64,000 nucleotides of DNA from an uncultured SAR86 cluster bacterium (GTDB lineage Bacteria > Pseudomonadota > Gammaproteobacteria > Magnimaribacterales > D2472): the NCBI GenBank assembly GCA_902520725.1, contig CABYPB010000002.1, forward strand, positions 1 to 64,000. Reading direction: 5' to 3'. A program made the translations under genes and the position numbers. The notes under the pieces were generated by a model that saw only the letters and a program-made list of their open reading frames with translations, searched no databases and was not told the origin of the DNA. Below are positions 1 to 11,024 of this stretch, in pieces. The first letter of the stretch is position 1, and each line of letters opens with the position of its first letter.

Positions 1-1
1 A

Positions 2-217
2 TCTACTATAGATGAACTGAAGAAAATAATTGAATGCGCTACAAATAAAGATCTACTAATTAACGCAGGTCATGATTTAAATCTAAAAAATCTTCACTAT
101 TTAGTAGAAATGGGTAATATAAATGAAGTATCAATTGGCCATGCGATTGTAATAGATGCATTACACTATGGTTTTGAAGAAACAATATTAAAATATTTAA
201 ATATTATTAGGAATTAA
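2..217 (+). CDS. pdxJ: Pyridoxine 5'-phosphate synthase PdxJ, C-terminal fragment (runs off left edge)
   Basis: Frame-2 translation ...[43 protein letters not shown]... resembles the PdxJ C-terminus. Confidence 0.85.
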   Translation, partial: STIDELKKIIECATNKDLLINAGHDLNLKNLHYLVEMGNINEVSIGHAIVIDALHYGFEETILKYLNIIRN

Positions 218-218
218 A

Positions 219-533
219 ATGGACTTAGAAGATAAATTAAGAGAACAGATTAAAGATAACAGTATTTTAATATACATGAAAGGTACACCATATGAACCTC
301 AATGTGGCTTTTCAGCCAGAACTGTACAAATATTAATTGAATGTGAATCACAATTTAGTTATGTAGATGTTATTGAAAATAGCGATGTTAGAGTTTCTTT
401 ACCAAAAGTATCAGATTGGCCAACATTCCCACAGGTATTCATAAATGGTGAGTTAGTAGGTGGTGCAGATATTATTGCTCAAATGCATGAAAGTGGTGAG
501 CTTAAAAAGCTTATAGATTCTGTAGAATCTTAA
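219..533 (+). CDS. grxD: Monothiol glutaredoxin, Grx4/GrxD family
   Basis: CGFS active-site motif (PQCGFSARTVQIL), WPTFPQVFINGELVGGADI. Confidence 0.93.
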   Translation: MDLEDKLREQIKDNSILIYMKGTPYEPQCGFSARTVQILIECESQFSYVDVIENSDVRVSLPKVSDWPTFPQVFINGELVGGADIIAQMHESGELKKLIDSVES

Positions 534-1114
534 GAGTCAAATTTATTCACGATAGAGCAAAACACATTAGCAGTTACATTGCTATCATATGCTGCAGAAT
601 GAGCCTCATCATTATCATAATTGATATCTAACTCATCACAGATTCTTGCTAAGACAGTTTGACCTGTTGCAAGAACTCCTAATGAGACAGTGTCAATAAC
701 TGAAAATTTATGAAAGGGTGTCTTTTTAATCTTATTTCTTTTGTAAGCAGCTGTTAAGAATGAGCTATCAAAATGTGCATTATGACCAACAAGAATTGCT
801 CTTGAGCATTTATATTTGTTTTTAGTTTTATTTATTATCTTAAATAAATCATTTAAAGCATCAATTTCACTCACTGAGACTCTTAAAGGATGATCAAGTT
901 TAATTTTCGTAAATTCTAATGATTCTTTTTCAACAATAGAGCCATCAAATGGTGTAATGTGATGTCTATAAGTTTCACCAACAACTAGTTTTTTATCTTT
1001 TTCTTCAATTAGGGTTATTGCAATTTCTAAAATTGCATTAGTATCTGGATCAAAACCACCAGTTTCAATATCTACAACTACCGGCAGGTATTTTCTGAAT
1101 CTATTTTTTAACAC
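530..1114 (-). CDS. rnt: Ribonuclease T (DEDD exonuclease); GTG start at 1114 likely, ATG at 1171 is the alternative
   Basis: RFRKYLPVVVDIETGGFDPDTNAILEIA, HNAHFDSSFL and AHSAAYDSNVTA exonuclease motifs. Confidence 0.88.
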   Translation of the reverse strand: MLKNRFRKYLPVVVDIETGGFDPDTNAILEIAITLIEEKDKKLVVGETYRHHITPFDGSIVEKESLEFTKIKLDHPLRVSVSEIDALNDLFKIINKTKNKYKCSRAILVGHNAHFDSSFLTAAYKRNKIKKTPFHKFSVIDTVSLGVLATGQTVLARICDELDINYDNDEAHSAAYDSNVTANVFCSIVNKFDS

Positions 1115-2138
1115 CAAGTTTTTCTTGCAATTTTGAATTTGAAGTTGTGTAACCAAATGGAACTCGTTCACCAGGATTTATTCTCTTGTATGCTTCTTGC
1201 ACTGCAAGAGTAGTTTCATGAAATCCTGATAAAATTAAGTCCATTTTTCCTGGATAATTATTTATATCACCCACAGCAAATATTCCTTTTTTATTAGTTT
1301 GAAAGTTTTCTGTGTTTACTGATATTTTTTTACCATTAAGTTCTAACTCCCAATCTAATAAAGGACCTAGTTTTTTGTTTAATCCAAATAAAAATATTAA
1401 CTCATCAGCATCATGACTCTCAATTTCATTAGATTCAAAGTTTTTTAACTTCACTCCCTCAACTTTATCTTTTCCCTCGATTGAATCAATAAGAAATGGT
1501 GTGAGTAAATTGACCTTTCCTTTACTAACAAGCTCTCTCATAATTTCTTCAGTATGTTGAGCGCCTCTAAACGCATCTCTTCTGTGAACTAATGATATTG
1601 ACTTTACTATTTTTGATAATTCAACTGTCCAATCAAGTGCTGAGTCACCACCACCAAAAATAAAAACATTCTTATCTATATACTGATCTACAGACCGAAC
1701 AGCATACGAAACGCCATTATTTATAAACTGATCAGGGTTATCTATATTTGGAGGTCTTCTTGGTTCAAACGATCCTGCACCAGCAGCTATAAAAATATTT
1801 TTAGATACAAATTTATTATCCTCAGTTGTTATTACCTCCCAAAAAGAATCATCACCATCTTTTATTTCATTTAATGAGTCAACTCTTTGGTTTAAATATA
1901 GCTCATAACTAAAAGGTTCAATTTGTTTTAATAATGCATCAACATGTTCTTGAGCAGTCTGATATGGAACACCTGGAATATCATATATTGGTTTCTCTGG
2001 GTATAACTCTGCACACTGACCACCAGGCTTATCAAGATTATCAATCAGAATACAATTTAGACCCAGGAGACCTGCTTCAAATACAGTGAATAAACCAACA
2101 GGACCAGCTCCAATTATAATAATATCTTTTGTTTCCAT
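1101..2138 (-). CDS. Thioredoxin reductase-like ferredoxin/flavodoxin-NADP+ reductase (type 2 FNR)
   Basis: FAD-binding GAGPVGLFTVFEAGLLGL, FGGGDSALDW NAD(P) motif, no CxxC redox pair. Confidence 0.85.
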   Translation of the reverse strand: METKDIIIIGAGPVGLFTVFEAGLLGLNCILIDNLDKPGGQCAELYPEKPIYDIPGVPYQTAQEHVDALLKQIEPFSYELYLNQRVDSLNEIKDGDDSFWEVITTEDNKFVSKNIFIAAGAGSFEPRRPPNIDNPDQFINNGVSYAVRSVDQYIDKNVFIFGGGDSALDWTVELSKIVKSISLVHRRDAFRGAQHTEEIMRELVSKGKVNLLTPFLIDSIEGKDKVEGVKLKNFESNEIESHDADELIFLFGLNKKLGPLLDWELELNGKKISVNTENFQTNKKGIFAVGDINNYPGKMDLILSGFHETTLAVQEAYKRINPGERVPFGYTTSNSKLQEKLGVKK

Positions 2139-4093
2139 TATCTTACTTTCATTCCAGGTTCAGCACCATCATCTGGAGAGACTAAATAGATACCATCATC
2201 ATTGCTTGATGCAAGTACCATACCCTCAGATAAACCAAATTTCATCTGACGAGGAGCAAGATTATTAACAAGAACCACCATTCTATTGTCTAAATCTTCA
2301 GGTTTATATGAGCTTTTTATACCAGCAAATACAGTTCTTGTTCCATATTCACCAACATCTAATGTTAATTGTATTAACTTGTCAGCTCCATCGACATCCT
2401 CTGCCTTGATTATTTTAGCTACTCTTAAATCAATCGATGAAAATTGATTTATATCTATTATATTTTGATTGTCCATATCTTCTTCCTCAGGAATTATTAA
2501 TGGTTCAAGCCTATTTAGCAATGGCTTGTAGTTATTTATGTGTCCATTTAATATATTTTCAATATCATCAAAGGAACAAGTCTTTAAGTTTAAGAATTCG
2601 TAAGCTTTATTAGATAGACTTGGGATTATTGGATTTAGATAAATACTAATAATCTTAAATGCATTTAATGCCGTAGAACAAATATCAACTGATTCATCTA
2701 AATCTTTCTTCCATGGAGTTTCATTATTAATATATTTATTAACATTATCAGCTAACTCCATTATCAATCTCACCAATTGTGAATATTTCCTATTTTCATA
2801 TAAATCAATAACATTAACCTTTTCATCAGTTAAAGTTTTTATTAAATCTTTATCAATATTTTTAGATAATTTATTTTCATTCTTTTTAAGAAATGAGGAG
2901 GTCCTTGAAGCAATATTAAGATATTTACCAACCAAGTCAGAATTAATTTTTTGAACATAGTCTTCAAAATTAAGATCTATGTCTTCGACCTTATCGTTTA
3001 ATTTTGATGCAAAATAATATCTTAATGTTTCTGGATCACATATTGATGCAAAATTCTTAGCAAGGATCCCTGTTCCTTTAGATTTAGACATTTTTTCGCC
3101 ATTTACTGTTAAGAACCCATGAACAAAAATTCCATTAGGAAGCTTAAAATTAGCAGAGCTTAATAATGCAGGCCAAAATAAACCGTGAAAATAGGCAATA
3201 TCTTTACCTATAAAATGAAAAATCTCATAATTAGAATTAGGCGACCAAACTTCCTCGGTATCAATATTATTATTCTTAAACCAATTATCCATAGATGCTA
3301 TATATCCAATTGGGGCATCTACCCATACATAAAAATATTTATTAATTTCATCAGGAATCTTAAATCCAAAATAGGGCTCATCTCTTGATATATCCCATTT
3401 TTTTAGATCATCCGAAAGCCATTCTTTTAATTTATTTTTAATTGGAGTTTGAAGATTAGATTTATTTAAAAATTCTCTCAACGTATCTATTTTTTTTGGT
3501 AAATCAAAAAAGATATGCTCACTATCTTTTTTAATTGGTTTAGAGTTTGAAAGTATAGATATAGGATCCTTTATTTCTAGAACATCATAACTTGCACCAC
3601 ACACACTACAATTATCCCCATGCTGATCTGGCGCATCACATTTTGGACAACTGCCTTTAACAAACCTATCTGATAAAAACATTTGTTCTTTTTCATCAAA
3701 AAGTTGTTTAACTATTTCCTTTGTAATTAAATTATTTTTTTTAGCTTCTATATAAATTTCTTCTGAAAACTTCTTATTTTCGTCACTATGAGTTGAATAA
3801 AAATTAGTAAAATTAATACCATAAAGATCATATGTTTCCTTATGATCTTTATAGACATCATTGATTAACTCTTCTGGAGTAATATTCATTTCTTTTGCTT
3901 TCAACATGACCGGAGTGCCATGGGTATCATCAGCACAAAAGAAAAGACATTCATTTCCATTTAAATTTTGAAATCTCGTCCATATATCTGTTTGCACAGC
4001 CTCTAAAATATGTCCAAGGTGTAATGGTGCATTTGCATAGGGTAATGCCTGCGTAACAAGTATCTTTCTTAATTTATTTGTAGGTTTGTCCAT
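2138..4093 (-). CDS. metG: Methionyl-tRNA synthetase with C-terminal tRNA-binding domain
   Basis: HLGH motif, [10 protein letters not shown], zinc CPKC...CSVC, C-terminal EMAPII-like [19 protein letters not shown]. Confidence 0.97.
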   Translation of the reverse strand: MDKPTNKLRKILVTQALPYANAPLHLGHILEAVQTDIWTRFQNLNGNECLFFCADDTHGTPVMLKAKEMNITPEELINDVYKDHKETYDLYGINFTNFYSTHSDENKKFSEEIYIEAKKNNLITKEIVKQLFDEKEQMFLSDRFVKGSCPKCDAPDQHGDNCSVCGASYDVLEIKDPISILSNSKPIKKDSEHIFFDLPKKIDTLREFLNKSNLQTPIKNKLKEWLSDDLKKWDISRDEPYFGFKIPDEINKYFYVWVDAPIGYIASMDNWFKNNNIDTEEVWSPNSNYEIFHFIGKDIAYFHGLFWPALLSSANFKLPNGIFVHGFLTVNGEKMSKSKGTGILAKNFASICDPETLRYYFASKLNDKVEDIDLNFEDYVQKINSDLVGKYLNIASRTSSFLKKNENKLSKNIDKDLIKTLTDEKVNVIDLYENRKYSQLVRLIMELADNVNKYINNETPWKKDLDESVDICSTALNAFKIISIYLNPIIPSLSNKAYEFLNLKTCSFDDIENILNGHINNYKPLLNRLEPLIIPEEEDMDNQNIIDINQFSSIDLRVAKIIKAEDVDGADKLIQLTLDVGEYGTRTVFAGIKSSYKPEDLDNRMVVLVNNLAPRQMKFGLSEGMVLASSNDDGIYLVSPDDGAEPGMKVR

Positions 4094-4130
4094 GTATTAT
4101 CTGTATTATAAGTGAAAATTATTGATTTAT

Positions 4131-4811
4131 ATGAGCATTAAAAAAATTATTGCATTTGGATCTGCTAAAGGAGGTGTTGGTAAAAGTTCTATAACAGCAT
4201 CAATAGCAATAGGGTTATCTAAAAAATACAAAGTTGGTATTTTAGATGCTGACATTTATGGGCCAAATCAGGATCTTTTATTTAAAATTTATGAAAAACC
4301 TGATCTATCAAGTACAAAGATCATTACTCCTATTAAAAGAAATAATATTGATATCATTTCAATGGGATTTCTTTTAGATTCTAATACTTCAGCAACTTGG
4401 CGAGGACCATTGTTAAGCGGAGCAATTAAGCAAATTATAAATTCTTCAAAATGGGGAAATTTAGACTTTTTGCTAATTGATATGCCACCAGGAACAGGTG
4501 ATTCATATTTAACAATATTTAATGAATTATCAGTTGATCATTTTATTCTTATTACATCCCCAAACAAATTATCTATATCAGACTCTAAAAGAACAATATC
4601 AATGTTAAACAAACTAGATATAAATATTTTAGGTTATATTGAAAATAATATTTTTGATATGTCGAATTCTGGTAATGATAATTTATTTCCTAAAGATGAT
4701 ATTCATAAACTTGGCACATTTAAATTTAATAAAAATATGTATGACTTTGATCCGAGCTATAATAATCCTGATAACAAAGACATAATGATAAAAATAGAGA
4801 ATATTATATAA
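4131..4811 (+). CDS. mrp: Mrp/ApbC-family P-loop ATPase (short form, atypical)
   Basis: KGGVGKSSITASIA Walker A, DMPPGTGDSYLTI; divergent from metG as in E. coli. Confidence 0.82.
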   Translation: MSIKKIIAFGSAKGGVGKSSITASIAIGLSKKYKVGILDADIYGPNQDLLFKIYEKPDLSSTKIITPIKRNNIDIISMGFLLDSNTSATWRGPLLSGAIKQIINSSKWGNLDFLLIDMPPGTGDSYLTIFNELSVDHFILITSPNKLSISDSKRTISMLNKLDINILGYIENNIFDMSNSGNDNLFPKDDIHKLGTFKFNKNMYDFDPSYNNPDNKDIMIKIENII

Positions 4812-4815
4812 AGTT

Positions 4816-5511
4816 ATGAAATATTTATTATCGGTTGCAGTACTTCTCTCAATTAGCATTGCATCTGAAGAGGTTAAAGATCCTTTTGAAAATATAAATA
4901 GAGCAACCTTTGAATTTAATGAAAAACTTGATTCATCTTTTCTCAAACCTGTTGCACAAACTTATTCAAAATTTCCACCCAGAGTAAAGAATGGTGTAAC
5001 AAATTTTTTTAATAATCTTGAGGAAGTTGATACTTTTATAAATCAATTACTTCAAGGAAAGCCCAAAGAATCAATTAATGATTTTTCAAGATTTATTATT
5101 AATACAACTATAGGTCTTGGAGGCTTTATTGATGTTGCATCAAAATTAGGATTAGAGCGTCATGAAGAGGATTTTGGACAGACATTGGCTGTATGGGGTG
5201 TTGGACAAGGTCCATATATAATGTTGCCTTTTTTGGGGCCTTCAACTTTAAGAGATACTTTGAGCAAGCCAGTTTCATCTTTTTTATCAGTTACTTTTCA
5301 TATGACAGAAAGTGATGTAAATATTGCTTTAAAATCGATAGACGCACTCGAAACAAGAGAGCGTTTATTAGATGTTGAATCATTACTCTCAGGAGATAAG
5401 TATGCATTTGTTAAAGATGCTTACATTCAATCAATGATCTATGAGATAAAAGATGGGATTGACGTTGAGGATGAGTTTATTGATGATATGGATGATTTTT
5501 TAATAGACTAA
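4816..5511 (+). CDS. mlaA: MlaA/VacJ family protein, no lipobox cysteine visible
   Basis: DPFENINRATFEFNEKLD, GGFIDVASKLGL, DFGQTLAVWGVGQGPYIMLPFLGPS typical of MlaA. Confidence 0.9.
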   Translation: MKYLLSVAVLLSISIASEEVKDPFENINRATFEFNEKLDSSFLKPVAQTYSKFPPRVKNGVTNFFNNLEEVDTFINQLLQGKPKESINDFSRFIINTTIGLGGFIDVASKLGLERHEEDFGQTLAVWGVGQGPYIMLPFLGPSTLRDTLSKPVSSFLSVTFHMTESDVNIALKSIDALETRERLLDVESLLSGDKYAFVKDAYIQSMIYEIKDGIDVEDEFIDDMDDFLID

Positions 5512-6474
5512 AAGCTTTTCTAAATCTTTTTTATTATCAATTGTCAAACAATTGCTTTTAATAATCTCAAGAATCTTAATTCTAAATGATTTAGCGTATT
5601 TATCTCCTCTTGATAATCCAAACAGGTGTTTCATCATTCTTCCTAAATCATGTCCATCTAAAAGTTTTCTTTCAACATATTCTAAATAGATATTTAGTAT
5701 TTCTTTTTTTGAATCTACTACTGAGGATTCATTATAAAATTCTGTCTCAATATTTTTTAACATAAAAGGATTATCATAAGCTGCTCTCCCTATCATAACT
5801 CCATCAACTTTTTCTAAGTGATTATGCGACTCTTCTAATGTTTTAATTCCACCATTAATAATTATTTCTAGTTCTGGAAAATCTTTTTTCAATTTGTAGA
5901 CATAATCATATTTAAGAGGTGGAATCATTCTATTTTGTCTTGGGCTGAGTCCACTCAAAATTCCATTTCGAGCATGAATAATAAATATATTTATGCCAGA
6001 TTCTTTAACAATAGAAATAAAGTTATATAAAAACTCATACGATTCATTATCATCAATGCCTAATCTACATTTTATAGATACAGGAATCTTTACAGCATTT
6101 TGCATATTTCCCAGGCAGTCTTTTACAAGTTCTGGTTTCAGCATTAAGCATGCTCCAAAACTACCTTTTTGAACTCTATTTGATGGACATCCAACATTTA
6201 GATTTATTTCATCGTAACCGTATTGTTCACATTTTTTAGAACACTCAACTAGATCATTAATATCTGAACCTCCAAGCTGAACGCCAACTGGATGTTCTTC
6301 TGAATTAAATTCTAGTTGATCGTAGCATTCACCAAAAATTAACGAGCCTGTTGCAATCATCTCTGTATAAAGAAACACCTTCTTTGATATAAGTCTTAAT
6401 AAATACCTATCATGCATATCTGTGTATTGCATCATAGGAGCAACACATAGCTTGTGGCTGATCTGTTCAGTCAT
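5500..6474 (-). CDS. dusA: tRNA-dihydrouridine synthase A
   Basis: VAPMMQYTDMHDRYLLRLIS, LNVGCPSNRVQKGSFGACLM, GGIKTLEE. Confidence 0.95.
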   Translation of the reverse strand: MTEQISHKLCVAPMMQYTDMHDRYLLRLISKKVFLYTEMIATGSLIFGECYDQLEFNSEEHPVGVQLGGSDINDLVECSKKCEQYGYDEINLNVGCPSNRVQKGSFGACLMLKPELVKDCLGNMQNAVKIPVSIKCRLGIDDNESYEFLYNFISIVKESGINIFIIHARNGILSGLSPRQNRMIPPLKYDYVYKLKKDFPELEIIINGGIKTLEESHNHLEKVDGVMIGRAAYDNPFMLKNIETEFYNESSVVDSKKEILNIYLEYVERKLLDGHDLGRMMKHLFGLSRGDKYAKSFRIKILEIIKSNCLTIDNKKDLEKLLVY

Positions 6475-6477
6475 TTT

Positions 6478-7989
6478 CTAAAGAAAAATATTTATCGATA
6501 TGTATCCAACAATTGATAAAACAATCGTGTAAGGGAGCGCCATATAAACCATTCTTAGATAAGATAAGCTTATCAAAGGTGCTAACGATGATGTTAATAA
6601 AAATAAGAAAGCAGCTTGTCCGTTTGGAGTAGCAACACTAGGTATATTCGTTCCTGTATTAATTGCAATTGCAAGATTATTAAATTGTTCAAGACTTATA
6701 ATATTATTATCATAAGCAGTCTTTACTTCATTGATATAGATTGTCGCTACAAAAACATTATCACTTATAGCTGAAAGGAACCCATTAGCTACAAAGAACA
6801 AAGAAGGTTGAGTTGAAGGATCCTGTGCCAGAACATAATTTATAACTGGAGTAAATAAGTGTTGATCATGTATTACGCTTACAATTGCAAAAAATACTGC
6901 TAATAATGCCGTAAACGGTAGTGCTTCATGAAAAGCTTCCCCAAGTTTATGTTCTTCAGTTATTCCTTTAAAGGCTGTTAATAGAATAATAACACTTAGA
7001 CCAATTAGACCAACTGCTGCAAGATGAAGAGCTAAAGCGACAACTAAAAATAAAGCTACAATTATTTCTATAAAAAGTTCAGCTTTATCTTTAGAAGTTA
7101 TATTTTCATTTCTATAAATGGAATAATCATTAAAAATATCTCTAATATTTGATGGAAGTTGGTTTCCAAAACCAGCTATTGAAAATTTCTCAATTAAAAC
7201 ACATGTGATTATCCCTGCAAAAAAGACTGGCATTGTTATTGGTGCCATTCTTAAAAAGAATTCAGTAAACTCCCAGCCTGCTATTGTTGCAATTAATAAA
7301 TTTTGTGGTTCACCAACTATTGTACAAACACCACCAAGAGCTGTTCCAACAGCCCCATGCATTACGAGATCTCTTAAGAATCCTTTAAATTTTTCAAGTT
7401 CCTCAATTGATATAGGGTTTAATGCAGCATCATTATGAAAATCATGAGTTTCATCAGAAAAAGTCTTACCAGATGCGACTGTATGATAAATTCTGTAGAA
7501 ACCTATAGTCACACCAATAAGGACAGCGGTAACAGTTAAAGCATCCAAGAATGCTGATAATACAGCAGCTGATATGCAGAACATTAAAGATAAAGTCGTC
7601 TTTGAACGAACGTTTAACAATAATTTTGTAAATATTGTTAACATTAAATTTTTCATAAAATAAATACCAGCAACCATAAACACTAACAATAATATTACTT
7701 CAAGATTATTTTCTATCTCATGAAAAACAGATTTAGTTGATGTAAGTCCTAAAACAATTGCCTGAATGGCAAGCAAACCACCTGGCTGAAGTGGATAACA
7801 ATTAAGTGCCAATGCTAGGGTGAATATAAATTCAATTAAAAATACCCAACCAATTATAAAGTTTCCATCTAAACCAGCTGAGTTAAGTATAAATAATAAT
7901 ATTGGATTAATTACTAGGAAACTGATTATGATAAACTTGTACCATCCTGGAGCGCTGCCAAGGAATAAATTTTGTATTTCTTTAAACAT
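6478..7989 (-). CDS. nhaB: Na+/H+ antiporter NhaB (start [18 protein letters not shown] preferred)
   Basis: Polytopic membrane protein with NhaB-like [35 protein letters not shown] and [24 protein letters not shown]. Confidence 0.92.
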   Translation of the reverse strand: MFKEIQNLFLGSAPGWYKFIIISFLVINPILLFILNSAGLDGNFIIGWVFLIEFIFTLALALNCYPLQPGGLLAIQAIVLGLTSTKSVFHEIENNLEVILLLVFMVAGIYFMKNLMLTIFTKLLLNVRSKTTLSLMFCISAAVLSAFLDALTVTAVLIGVTIGFYRIYHTVASGKTFSDETHDFHNDAALNPISIEELEKFKGFLRDLVMHGAVGTALGGVCTIVGEPQNLLIATIAGWEFTEFFLRMAPITMPVFFAGIITCVLIEKFSIAGFGNQLPSNIRDIFNDYSIYRNENITSKDKAELFIEIIVALFLVVALALHLAAVGLIGLSVIILLTAFKGITEEHKLGEAFHEALPFTALLAVFFAIVSVIHDQHLFTPVINYVLAQDPSTQPSLFFVANGFLSAISDNVFVATIYINEVKTAYDNNIISLEQFNNLAIAINTGTNIPSVATPNGQAAFLFLLTSSLAPLISLSYLRMVYMALPYTIVLSIVGYISINIFL

Positions 7990-8014
7990 GAGCCTTATTT
8001 TAAACTGATTTATT

Positions 8015-8830
8015 ATGAATTTTGAAAGATTTTTAGATATTAACATAAAAGATAATAATCATTTTATTGTTTTTAATGATAATAAAATTTTATATGAGTC
8101 AGAATCAAAATCTTTTCTATTAGATGGTAAGTTTTTAGATATCGATATAGAAAATTCAGTTCTTGTTGGTATAGCTAAAAATAATGGAATTAATATATAT
8201 GGATTAGATATTACAAAATCAATGACTAATATTAATATTGGCTACAAAAACCTAAATGAATTAGATACAAGGCACTTACTATCAATTTTAAAACCTGATG
8301 AAATTGTACTAATGGGAAGGGCAAATCAATTATTGCATTGGATTAAGAGCAATAAATATTCTGGATATTCTGGAGAACTTAATAAATTCGATTCAAATGA
8401 ACAAAGTTTATTTTGTCCAACATCTTCCTCAATGATCTATCCATCAATTTCACCATGTGTTTTAGCAATGGTAACTAAAGATGATGAAATTCTTCTTGCA
8501 AGAAATAATTTATTTCCTAAGGGTTTGTATAGTGTTTTAGCAGGCTTTGTTGAAGTTTCAGAATCAGCTGAGGAAACTGTTCATAGAGAAGTATTAGAGG
8601 AAGTTAATATAAAAGTTAAAAACATTAAATATTTTGGAAGTCAGCCATGGCCATTCCCATCTCAGCTAATGCTTGGATTTACATGTGAATATGATTCTGG
8701 AATCATCAAAGTAGATGAAAAAGAAATTGCAGAGGCTGCATGGTATAAAGCTTCAGAGTTACCATATGTTCCTCCACAAACAAGCTTATCGGGACAATTA
8801 ATTAGTTCTTTTGTCGAGGATCATTCTTAG
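8015..8830 (+). CDS. nudC: NADH pyrophosphatase / RNA NAD-decapping Nudix hydrolase NudC-like, degenerate zinc ribbon
   Basis: Nudix box [21 protein letters not shown] followed by [14 protein letters not shown] signature. Confidence 0.88.
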   Translation: MNFERFLDINIKDNNHFIVFNDNKILYESESKSFLLDGKFLDIDIENSVLVGIAKNNGINIYGLDITKSMTNINIGYKNLNELDTRHLLSILKPDEIVLMGRANQLLHWIKSNKYSGYSGELNKFDSNEQSLFCPTSSSMIYPSISPCVLAMVTKDDEILLARNNLFPKGLYSVLAGFVEVSESAEETVHREVLEEVNIKVKNIKYFGSQPWPFPSQLMLGFTCEYDSGIIKVDEKEIAEAAWYKASELPYVPPQTSLSGQLISSFVEDHS

Positions 8831-10832
8831 CCCTCATTGGAATAGCTTTTTTCACTTTCTTTTCTTTTATTATTTCTTTTATTGGAGACTCTTTTTTTAC
8901 AACTGCTTTATTTTTAATTGATGTATCATTTCTATTATCTTTTTTAACAGTTGATTTTCTAGGCAAATTCTTTTTAACCTCTTTATTCACTTTAATAGGT
9001 TTTTTTGTATTTTTATTTTGATTTTTAGATTTTGTTTTATCTATTGGTTTTTTTGAATCAGAAGATTTATCAGTCTTTGTTTTATTAAAATTTTGATTAT
9101 TTTTACTTTTAAAGTTTTTTCTAGCATTTGAAGAATTGGATCTATTTTTGTTACCTTTCCTTATATTCTTTTTAACTACTTTTTTAGGTGTTTTTTTGTT
9201 ATCTTCACTTATGCCAGCAAAAGATTTTAACCATTTAATTAGTCCTTCTTGCTTTCTTTTTGGCATTTTTGGTGGCTTCACTCCACTAACTAGTGGCTTC
9301 ATAGTCTTTGATTGGTTTTTACTATCTCTCCAGTCTGTACCTGGCTCTGGACTATTTGGTGTTAACTTATATGAATCTTGCATAGATGTATCTGAGCTCT
9401 TAATTCTCATTACTTTATAATATGGTCTAGACTTATATGGGTCTGCAATTACAAGAATCTTAATCTTGTTAGTTTTTTCTATATTGATAATATCGTATCT
9501 TTTTTCATTTAAAAGATAACTTGCAACATCAGAAGGTACATAGACATGTATTTCTCCAGTATTGTCTTTTGCAGCATCTTCTCCTACTATTCTTAAAATT
9601 GATTGTCCAAGTGACCTAGGGCCTCTTACTAAAACATGTTCTATATCATATGATTCGTTTAGTGATGGTCTTAATCTTTGTCTGGAGACCTCTAATAATC
9701 CAAATCTTGATATATTTGAAATTTGAACTCTCGCTCTGTCAGAGTAAACTGCTTTTCTAAAAGCAGATTCAATTTTATTTTGATTATCTTCATTTGTCAT
9801 ATCAATAAAATCAATGACAACTAATCCACCAACATCTCTAAGTCTCAATTGCCTTGCAATTTCTTTGGCTGCCTCAAGATTTGTCTTGTATGCTGTTTCT
9901 TCTATATCCTTGCCTTTAGTTGATCTTGCAGAGTTAATATCTATTGCAGTCATTGCCTCAGTCGGATCTATGACAATGGAACCACCAGAATTTAAAGATA
10001 TTTCTCTTTGAAACGCTAATTCAATTTGTGATTCTATTTGGTATCTATTAAATAGAGGTATTTCTTCATTATAATATTTAACTTTTTCAGCGTGATCTGG
10101 AATTACAGCTTCAATAAACTCTTTAGCCTCTTGAAAAACATCATTATCATCAATTAGTATTTCCTCAATATCATCTTTAAAGTAATCTCTAACAACACGA
10201 ACAATTAACTTATCATCACGAAAAATTAATGATGGCGATGTTGCATTTGGTGTTGTGTTATTTATTTCATCCCAAAGTGCAAGTAAGTAGGCCATATCTA
10301 AACTAAGCTCTTCAACAGATCTTCCTAATCCATTAGTACGAACTATTGCACTCATATTGTCAGGAATATTAAGTTTATCTAGTGTATTTTTAATTTGGTC
10401 TCTTTCCTCACCGCTAATCCTTCTTGATATACCACCTGATCTTGATGAATTAGGAATTAAAACTAGAAAACGGCCAGCAAGACCAATTTGAGTTGTAAGT
10501 GCAGCACCCTTTGAGCCTCTTTCTTCCTTAGTAACTTGAACAATAATTTCTTGACCTTCCTCTAATGTACAAATAAATTTACCTTTTTTATCTTTTTTAT
10601 AAAACTGACTTGATAGGTCTTTCAGAGGTAAGAATCCATGTCTTTCAGATCCAAAATTTACAAATGCAGCATCTAGGCTGGATTCAATTCTTGATACAGT
10701 TGCTTTAAATATACTTCCTTTAAGAAGGGTTTTATCAGGTGACTCTGTATCAAAATCATATAATTTAGCACCATCAACTAGTGCCACACGAAGCTCATCA
10801 CCATATGATGAGTTTATAAGTATTCTTTTCAT
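8802..10832 (-). CDS. rne: Ribonuclease E/G with Lys/Asn-rich C-terminal tail
   Basis: MKRILINSSYGDELRVALVDG, S1 domain, GGLVVIDFIDM, HVYVPSDVASYLLNEKR; divergent from rluC as in E. coli. Confidence 0.93.
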   Translation of the reverse strand: MKRILINSSYGDELRVALVDGAKLYDFDTESPDKTLLKGSIFKATVSRIESSLDAAFVNFGSERHGFLPLKDLSSQFYKKDKKGKFICTLEEGQEIIVQVTKEERGSKGAALTTQIGLAGRFLVLIPNSSRSGGISRRISGEERDQIKNTLDKLNIPDNMSAIVRTNGLGRSVEELSLDMAYLLALWDEINNTTPNATSPSLIFRDDKLIVRVVRDYFKDDIEEILIDDNDVFQEAKEFIEAVIPDHAEKVKYYNEEIPLFNRYQIESQIELAFQREISLNSGGSIVIDPTEAMTAIDINSARSTKGKDIEETAYKTNLEAAKEIARQLRLRDVGGLVVIDFIDMTNEDNQNKIESAFRKAVYSDRARVQISNISRFGLLEVSRQRLRPSLNESYDIEHVLVRGPRSLGQSILRIVGEDAAKDNTGEIHVYVPSDVASYLLNEKRYDIINIEKTNKIKILVIADPYKSRPYYKVMRIKSSDTSMQDSYKLTPNSPEPGTDWRDSKNQSKTMKPLVSGVKPPKMPKRKQEGLIKWLKSFAGISEDNKKTPKKVVKKNIRKGNKNRSNSSNARKNFKSKNNQNFNKTKTDKSSDSKKPIDKTKSKNQNKNTKKPIKVNKEVKKNLPRKSTVKKDNRNDTSIKNKAVVKKESPIKEIIKEKKVKKAIPMRAKNDPRQKN

Positions 10833-11024
10833 TTATTTCTCCCTATCAATTAGGAAGATAAGTCAGCAGTGTGCTTTTTAAGCTTCTATCAGTTAGTCTT
10901 ACGTATTTTTGCTAATCTGATTAATCCATTTAAGGATTGTAAAATTTAACTGTTGTAATTATCTTTCATTAATTAAACTAAGCAATTCCTAGTTATTTAG
11001 GTGTATATCCTATAGATTTGTACT

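Noticed and set aside
2086-2268. 60-aa plus-strand ORF overlapping FNR and metG
   Set aside because: Antisense to two well-supported genes; low-complexity translation with no family signal.
7205-7438. 77-aa plus-strand ORF inside nhaB
   Set aside because: Antisense shadow ORF of a conserved gene.
9136-9420. 94-aa plus-strand ORF opposite the rne tail
   Set aside because: Phe/Leu-rich translation is the antisense of a Lys/Asn-rich coding tail.
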